9,706 nucleotides of DNA from Roseivirga sp. UBA6061 (GTDB lineage: Bacteria > Bacteroidota > Bacteroidia > Cytophagales > Cyclobacteriaceae), in NCBI GenBank assembly GCA_002427745.1, contig DIYF01000052.1, positions 1 to 9,706 on the forward strand, written 5' to 3'. Of this stretch, positions 6,301-9,706 are shown piece by piece; the stretch's first letter is position 1, and each line of letters opens with the position of its first letter. Both the position numbers and the translations under genes were made by a program. Under the pieces are notes generated by a model. The model was not told the DNA's origin. It ran no database searches and saw nothing but the letters and a program-made list of their open reading frames with translations.

Positions 6301-6969
6301 ATGATCAACAAAGAAGAATTCAGAAAGTACGCCATTCACAACCAAGGGGTGAGTGGAACCTCTATAGATGCTTATGCCAAGCACATAGAAAATATGACCA
6401 GATCTGTGATTGAGGAACGACCAACGCGCTTTGCGGAGATTGATGTTTTCTCAAGACTGATCATGGATAGAATCATTTTCCTGGGCATGCAGGTAGATGA
6501 TAACATTGCGAACATTATCACGGCTCAGCTGCTGTTTCTGGAATCTGTGGATGCCACAAGGGATATCACTATGTATATCAACAGCCCCGGGGGATCTGTT
6601 TATGCGGGACTTGGCATGTACGATACCATGCATTTTGTAAAACCTGACGTAGGTACTATTTGTACCGGCCTTGCGGCTTCTATGGGAGCTGTTTTGCTGG
6701 CTGGCGGTGCTGCCGGCAAACGTTCTGCCCTCAGACATTCCCGAATCATGATTCACCAGCCAATGAGTGGCATGCAGGGTCAGGCTTCGGATATGGAAAT
6801 ATCACTGAAGCAGACACTTGAGGTAAAGAAGGACTTATACAATATTCTTTCTGAGCACTCAGGGCAGACATACGAGAAAATTGAAAAAGATTCAGATCGT
6901 GATTATTGGATGAGAGCGGCAGAGGCGAAGGAATACGGTCTTATTGACGAAGTACTCATTAGAAAATAA
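6301..6969 (+). CDS. clpP: ATP-dependent Clp protease proteolytic subunit ClpP
   Basis: ClpP is the self-compartmentalised serine peptidase that forms two stacked heptameric rings and degrades substrates unfolded by ClpX or other Clp ATPases. The 222-residue protein has the complete catalytic triad with family spacing: Ser127 in GLAASMGA, His152 in MIHQP and Asp201 in DRDYW. The oligomerisation/substrate segment INSPGGSV is at 93-100. Roughly 45 residues precede the conserved [13 protein letters not shown] core (50-62), longer than in many ClpP proteins, and this stretch probably contains a propeptide. The ATG start fits the -7 box 23 nt upstream. clpX begins only 5 nt after its stop, so the two are almost certainly co-transcribed and translationally linked. 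Confidence 0.98.
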   Translation: MINKEEFRKYAIHNQGVSGTSIDAYAKHIENMTRSVIEERPTRFAEIDVFSRLIMDRIIFLGMQVDDNIANIITAQLLFLESVDATRDITMYINSPGGSVYAGLGMYDTMHFVKPDVGTICTGLAASMGAVLLAGGAAGKRSALRHSRIMIHQPMSGMQGQASDMEISLKQTLEVKKDLYNILSEHSGQTYEKIEKDSDRDYWMRAAEAKEYGLIDEVLIRK

Positions 6970-6974
6970 TTGAC

Positions 6975-8201
6975 ATGGCAGAGGTAACCTGTTCCTTTTG
7001 CGGGAGAAATAAGAAAGATGTAGACCTGATGATATCAGGAATACATGCGCATATCTGTAATCACTGTATTACACAAGCGAATCAGATTCTCTCAGAGGAA
7101 CTGAAGACTAAAAGTCCGGAAGAGTCGCCTAAGTTCAACCTTATCAAACCGATCGACATGAAGAAGTTTCTCGATCAGTATGTGGTAGGTCAGGATGAAG
7201 CGAAAAAGGTAATCTCTGTCTCAGTTTATAATCACTACAAAAGACTCATTCAGAAGACAAACGATGAGGACGTGGTGATTGAAAAGTCTAACATTATTAT
7301 GATTGGAGAAACGGGAACGGGCAAAACTTACATTGCCCGATCTCTCGCCAAAATCCTCCAGGTTCCTTTCTGTATAGCTGATGCTACTGTACTTACTGAA
7401 GCAGGTTATGTGGGTGAGGACGTGGAGAGTATACTCACCCGCTTGCTACAGGCAGCCAACTATGATGTAGAGTCTGCTGAACGAGGTATCATCTACATAG
7501 ATGAGATTGATAAAATTGCCAGAAAGTCGGACAACCCCTCGATTACGCGAGATGTAAGTGGTGAAGGTGTACAACAGGCCTTGCTGAAACTACTAGAAGG
7601 AACCAGCGTGAACGTACCTCCACAGGGCGGACGTAAGCACCCTGACCAAAAGATGATCTCTGTTAACACTGAGAACATATTATTTGTGTGCGGTGGTGCT
7701 TTTGATGGTATTTCCAGAAACATTGCCAACAGGCTGAACACACAACCTCTGGGCTTTACTAAAAACTCTGAAGAGACGGATCAGTTTGATAAGGAGAATC
7801 TTCATCAGTATGTAAATGCACAGGATCTTAAAAACTACGGACTGATTCCCGAGTTAATAGGGCGACTCCCCGTGATTACTTTCCTGAATCCTCTTACTGA
7901 AGACATACTTAAGAGTATTCTCACTACTCCTAAAAATGCACTTACCAAGCAGTATGTAAAACTGCTTGAGATGGAAGACATAGACCTTGTATTTAAGGAA
8001 GATGCTCTCGATTACATTGTAGAAAAAGCATTAGAATACAAACTCGGGGCTCGTGGACTGCGATCTATTTGTGAGGCCATTATGACAGACGCTATGTTTG
8101 AGCTGCCGTCAGAAACTGAAACGCAAACACTGGAAATAACCCGCGATTACGCGAGAGAGAAGCTTGAAAAGTCTAAGTTTAAAAAGCTTAAGGTAGCTTA
8201 G
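6975..8201 (+). CDS. clpX: ATP-dependent Clp protease ATP-binding subunit ClpX
   Basis: ClpX is the hexameric AAA+ unfoldase that recognises tagged substrates and feeds them to ClpP. The 408-residue protein has the N-terminal C4 zinc-binding domain (Cys6, Cys9, Cys28, Cys31). Walker A reads GETGTGKT at 111-118, where many ClpX proteins have Pro in place of Glu112. The GYVG pore loop is at 144-147, Walker B YIDEID at 174-179 and the RKH loop at 220-222. The ClpP-binding IGF-type loop reads PLGF at 258-261, and the sensor-2 segment GARGLRS is at 358-364. All functional elements are present, so it should be active. It starts 5 nt after clpP in the same operon and converges on the queD-like gene, whose end is 40 nt away. 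Confidence 0.98.
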   Translation: MAEVTCSFCGRNKKDVDLMISGIHAHICNHCITQANQILSEELKTKSPEESPKFNLIKPIDMKKFLDQYVVGQDEAKKVISVSVYNHYKRLIQKTNDEDVVIEKSNIIMIGETGTGKTYIARSLAKILQVPFCIADATVLTEAGYVGEDVESILTRLLQAANYDVESAERGIIYIDEIDKIARKSDNPSITRDVSGEGVQQALLKLLEGTSVNVPPQGGRKHPDQKMISVNTENILFVCGGAFDGISRNIANRLNTQPLGFTKNSEETDQFDKENLHQYVNAQDLKNYGLIPELIGRLPVITFLNPLTEDILKSILTTPKNALTKQYVKLLEMEDIDLVFKEDALDYIVEKALEYKLGARGLRSICEAIMTDAMFELPSETETQTLEITRDYAREKLEKSKFKKLKVA

Positions 8202-8241
8202 TCAGTTGATAGCGGTAGTTCGATTTGCGGGTACCGCCCCT
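8202..8241. other. Convergent clpX/queD intergenic hairpin region
   Basis: The 40 nt between the two stop codons contain the inverted repeat GCGGTA (8212-8217) and TACCGC (8232-8237) with a 14-nt loop. An alternative smaller hairpin, GCGG/CCGC, is at 8227-8230 and 8234-8237. Neither is followed by a T-tract on either strand, so this is not a standard intrinsic terminator. It may still help separate two converging transcripts. Confidence 0.3.
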
Positions 8242-8661
8242 CTACTCTCCAAAATACTCAACGAAATTTCTTGGGGTCTCATAGAGCTTGAGTGAATGCA
8301 GTGTACCAGTAGATGTAATTTGCTTCACTGCAGGGTCTAGTATTTTCCAGATTTCCATGACCAGAATCTCACAACTGGCCATTTTGCCTTCCAGAAAATC
8401 TACATCCAGGTTCAGGTTTTTGTGATCAAGCTTTTCTATCACTAAATCTTTGATCAGGTTGGAGAGCTGCTTGAGATCAACAACAAAGCCGGTTTCCGGG
8501 TCTGGTGTACCTTTTACTGTTACAATTAACTCAAAGTTATGTCCATGCCAGTTTGCATTGGCACAAGGGCCAAAAACCTCTTTGTTCTTCTCCTCGCTCC
8601 ACTTTGGGTTATACAGCTTATGGGCTGCATTGAAATGTTCTTTTCTACTAACGTAAACCAT
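8242..8661 (-). CDS. queD: 6-pyruvoyl-tetrahydropterin synthase / 6-carboxytetrahydropterin synthase family protein
   Basis: A 139-residue member of the T-fold PTPS/QueD family, which acts on dihydroneopterin triphosphate. QueD makes 6-carboxytetrahydropterin for queuosine and other deazapurines; PTPS makes 6-pyruvoyl-tetrahydropterin. The zinc ligands His14, His39 and His41 (WHGHN) are present, as are the catalytic Cys33 (GPC), the LDHKNLN segment at 78-84 with His80, and the pterin-anchoring glutamate in LYETPRN (Glu128). The cysteine and HGH are separated by five residues (CxxxxxHGH), as in mammalian PTPS, rather than by three as in E. coli QueD. The exact product is therefore uncertain and the symbol is a best guess. 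No queC, queE or folE is in the window to settle it. It is transcribed divergently from hldD with a -7 box upstream. Confidence 0.88.
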   Translation of the reverse strand: MVYVSRKEHFNAAHKLYNPKWSEEKNKEVFGPCANANWHGHNFELIVTVKGTPDPETGFVVDLKQLSNLIKDLVIEKLDHKNLNLDVDFLEGKMASCEILVMEIWKILDPAVKQITSTGTLHSLKLYETPRNFVEYFGE

Positions 8662-8680
8662 CCCCTACTCAAATTCGGTG

Positions 8681-8688
8681 CAAATATA
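8681..8688 (-). promoter_or_regulatory. -7 box upstream of the queD-like gene
   Basis: The minus strand reads TATATTTG from 8688 to 8681, an exact TAnnTTTG match, about 20 nt before the ATG. No TTG lies at the -33 distance. The expected -33 position (about 8708-8710) overlaps the -7 box of the divergent hldD promoter. Confidence 0.5.
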
Positions 8689-8701
8689 ATTTCTATTTAC
8701 T

Positions 8702-8709
8702 TAACTTTG
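8702..8709 (+). promoter_or_regulatory. -7 box of the hldD promoter
   Basis: TAACTTTG matches TAnnTTTG exactly and lies 24 nt before the hldD ATG. No TTG is present at the -33 distance; the expected site falls at about 8680-8682, at the edge of the opposing queD -7 box. The leader would be short, like that of clpP and the tRNA. Confidence 0.55.
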
Positions 8710-8733
8710 GCTCTCTTGTAAAAATAGTAGATC

Positions 8734-9699
8734 ATGATCGTTGTAACGGGTGCAGCAGGCTTTATTGGCAGTTGTCTGGTAAGCAAGCTCAACAAGGAAG
8801 GGTTCAATCACATTGTGGTGGTTGATAAGTTTGATAATGAGGAAAAGAACAAGAATCTCGAGGGAAAGCAGATTCTTAAACAAGTGGAGAGAAACGACTT
8901 CTTTGACTGGCTCGATACGGTTGGCGACAAAGTAGAATTCATCTTTCATCTCGGGGCCCGCACAGATACTACAGAGTTTGATTATGACCTTCTGACACAG
9001 CTCAACACTGACTATTCCAAGGAGGTTTGGCGCAAGTGTATTGCCTACCAGATTCCACTGGTATACGCTTCTTCTGCTGCTACTTATGGCCTGGGAGAAT
9101 CCGGCTATGTGGATAACCATGACATTATTCCGGGCCTTAAGCCGCTCAACCCTTACGGGGAATCCAAGAATGAATTTGACAAATGGGTACTTCAACAGAC
9201 TGAAGCACCTATGTTTTGGGCCGGGCTCAAGTTCTTTAATGTTTATGGACCTAATGAGTACCACAAGGGAAGAATGGCCTCCGTCATCATGCATGCCTTC
9301 AATCAGATTTCGAATACGTCAGCCATGAAGCTGTTTCGTTCACATAATCCGGATTTTAAAGATGGCGAGCAGCAACGTGATTTTGTCTATGTGAAGGATG
9401 TAGTAGATGTGTGTTACTTCCTGATGCATCACAGAAAAGACTCTGCCATCTACAACCTTGGTAGTGGTAAAGCCCGTACCTTTCTGGACCTGGTTAAGGC
9501 TACCTTTGCCGCAATGAATGTAGAAGAGCAGATATCATTTATTGATACGCCTATTGACATACGGGATAAGTATCAATACTACACACAAGCTAGCATGGAG
9601 AAACTCAAGAGCATAGGCTTTACTCAGCCCTTCCATGAGCTTGAAGAGGGTGTCCGGGATTACGTACAAGAGTATCTGATGAAAAAAGACTATTACTAA
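8734..9699 (+). CDS. hldD: ADP-L-glycero-D-manno-heptose 6-epimerase
   Basis: HldD (RfaD) inverts C6 of ADP-D-glycero-D-manno-heptose to give the L-glycero form used to build the lipopolysaccharide inner core. The 321-residue protein is an extended short-chain dehydrogenase. The nucleotide-binding motif TGAAGFIGS is at residues 5-13 with Asp31 after the second strand. SSAATYG is at 113-119 and the catalytic YGESK (Tyr141, Lys145) follows. HKGRMAS at 177-183 contains a lysine at 178, corresponding to the second functional lysine of E. coli HldD. RDKYQYYTQA at 277-286 is typical of this family and separates it from other UDP-sugar epimerases. The reading frame is complete, ending 7 nt before the window edge. 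It has its own -7 box and no other lipopolysaccharide gene is adjacent in the window. It implies a heptose-containing outer-membrane glycolipid. Confidence 0.95.
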   Translation: MIVVTGAAGFIGSCLVSKLNKEGFNHIVVVDKFDNEEKNKNLEGKQILKQVERNDFFDWLDTVGDKVEFIFHLGARTDTTEFDYDLLTQLNTDYSKEVWRKCIAYQIPLVYASSAATYGLGESGYVDNHDIIPGLKPLNPYGESKNEFDKWVLQQTEAPMFWAGLKFFNVYGPNEYHKGRMASVIMHAFNQISNTSAMKLFRSHNPDFKDGEQQRDFVYVKDVVDVCYFLMHHRKDSAIYNLGSGKARTFLDLVKATFAAMNVEEQISFIDTPIDIRDKYQYYTQASMEKLKSIGFTQPFHELEEGVRDYVQEYLMKKDYY

Positions 9700-9706
9700 A
9701 AAAGGG

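Noticed and set aside
8701..9294. Long minus-strand open frame of 197 codons opposite hldD
   Set aside because: It lies entirely across the hldD coding strand and upstream gap, resembles no family I know, and hldD itself has every expected motif, so it is a shadow frame.

Overview
This window looks like an ordinary chromosomal housekeeping segment from a Bacteroidota bacterium, most likely of the order Cytophagales. Two things point there. First, promoter -7 boxes matching TAnnTTTG, the Bacteroidota type, lie upstream of several genes; the best example is TTG-N19-TACCTTTG in front of the tRNA. Second, the gene orders rsh-fur-purA and tig-clpP-clpX and the protein sequences suit that phylum. 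The order-level placement is an inference from general resemblance only. No phage, transposon, CRISPR array or defence locus is visible.

Layout. Positions 1-194 carry no gene that I can support, but hold a minus-strand promoter-like element pointing out of the window. Positions 195-4617 are a four-gene minus-strand cluster read from high to low coordinates: rsh ((p)ppGpp synthetase/hydrolase), a Fur-family repressor, a small STAS-domain protein, and purA (adenylosuccinate synthetase). Gaps are 49, 17 and 52 nt, so co-transcription is plausible, with a possible extra promoter just before fur. A divergent intergenic region follows, then tRNA-Leu(UAG) with its own promoter and intrinsic terminator. 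Positions 4865-8201 on the plus strand hold trigger factor, an intrinsic terminator, and clpP-clpX, with a -7 box for clpP at the terminator's T-tract. A convergent minus-strand 6-pyruvoyl-tetrahydropterin synthase-family gene (queD-like) ends 40 nt from clpX. It is divergent from a plus-strand gene for ADP-L-glycero-D-manno-heptose 6-epimerase (hldD), and the two appear to share overlapping promoters.

How the genes work together. The minus-strand cluster links the stringent-response alarmone enzyme to purine synthesis; PurA is a known direct target of (p)ppGpp in other bacteria. Trigger factor, ClpP and ClpX form a protein-quality-control group: a ribosome-bound chaperone next to the ClpXP protease. 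The queD-like enzyme works in pterin/deazapurine metabolism and HldD makes the heptose precursor of lipopolysaccharide.

I did not find a previously undescribed system. The observations most worth checking are: a Fur-family protein that has lost both cysteines of the usual CxxC zinc site; a lone STAS protein inside the rsh-purA cluster; a trigger factor with a degenerate PPIase domain and an uncertain non-ATG start; a pterin synthase with mammalian-type active-site cysteine spacing; terminator/promoter and promoter/promoter overlaps; and the outward promoter at the left edge.
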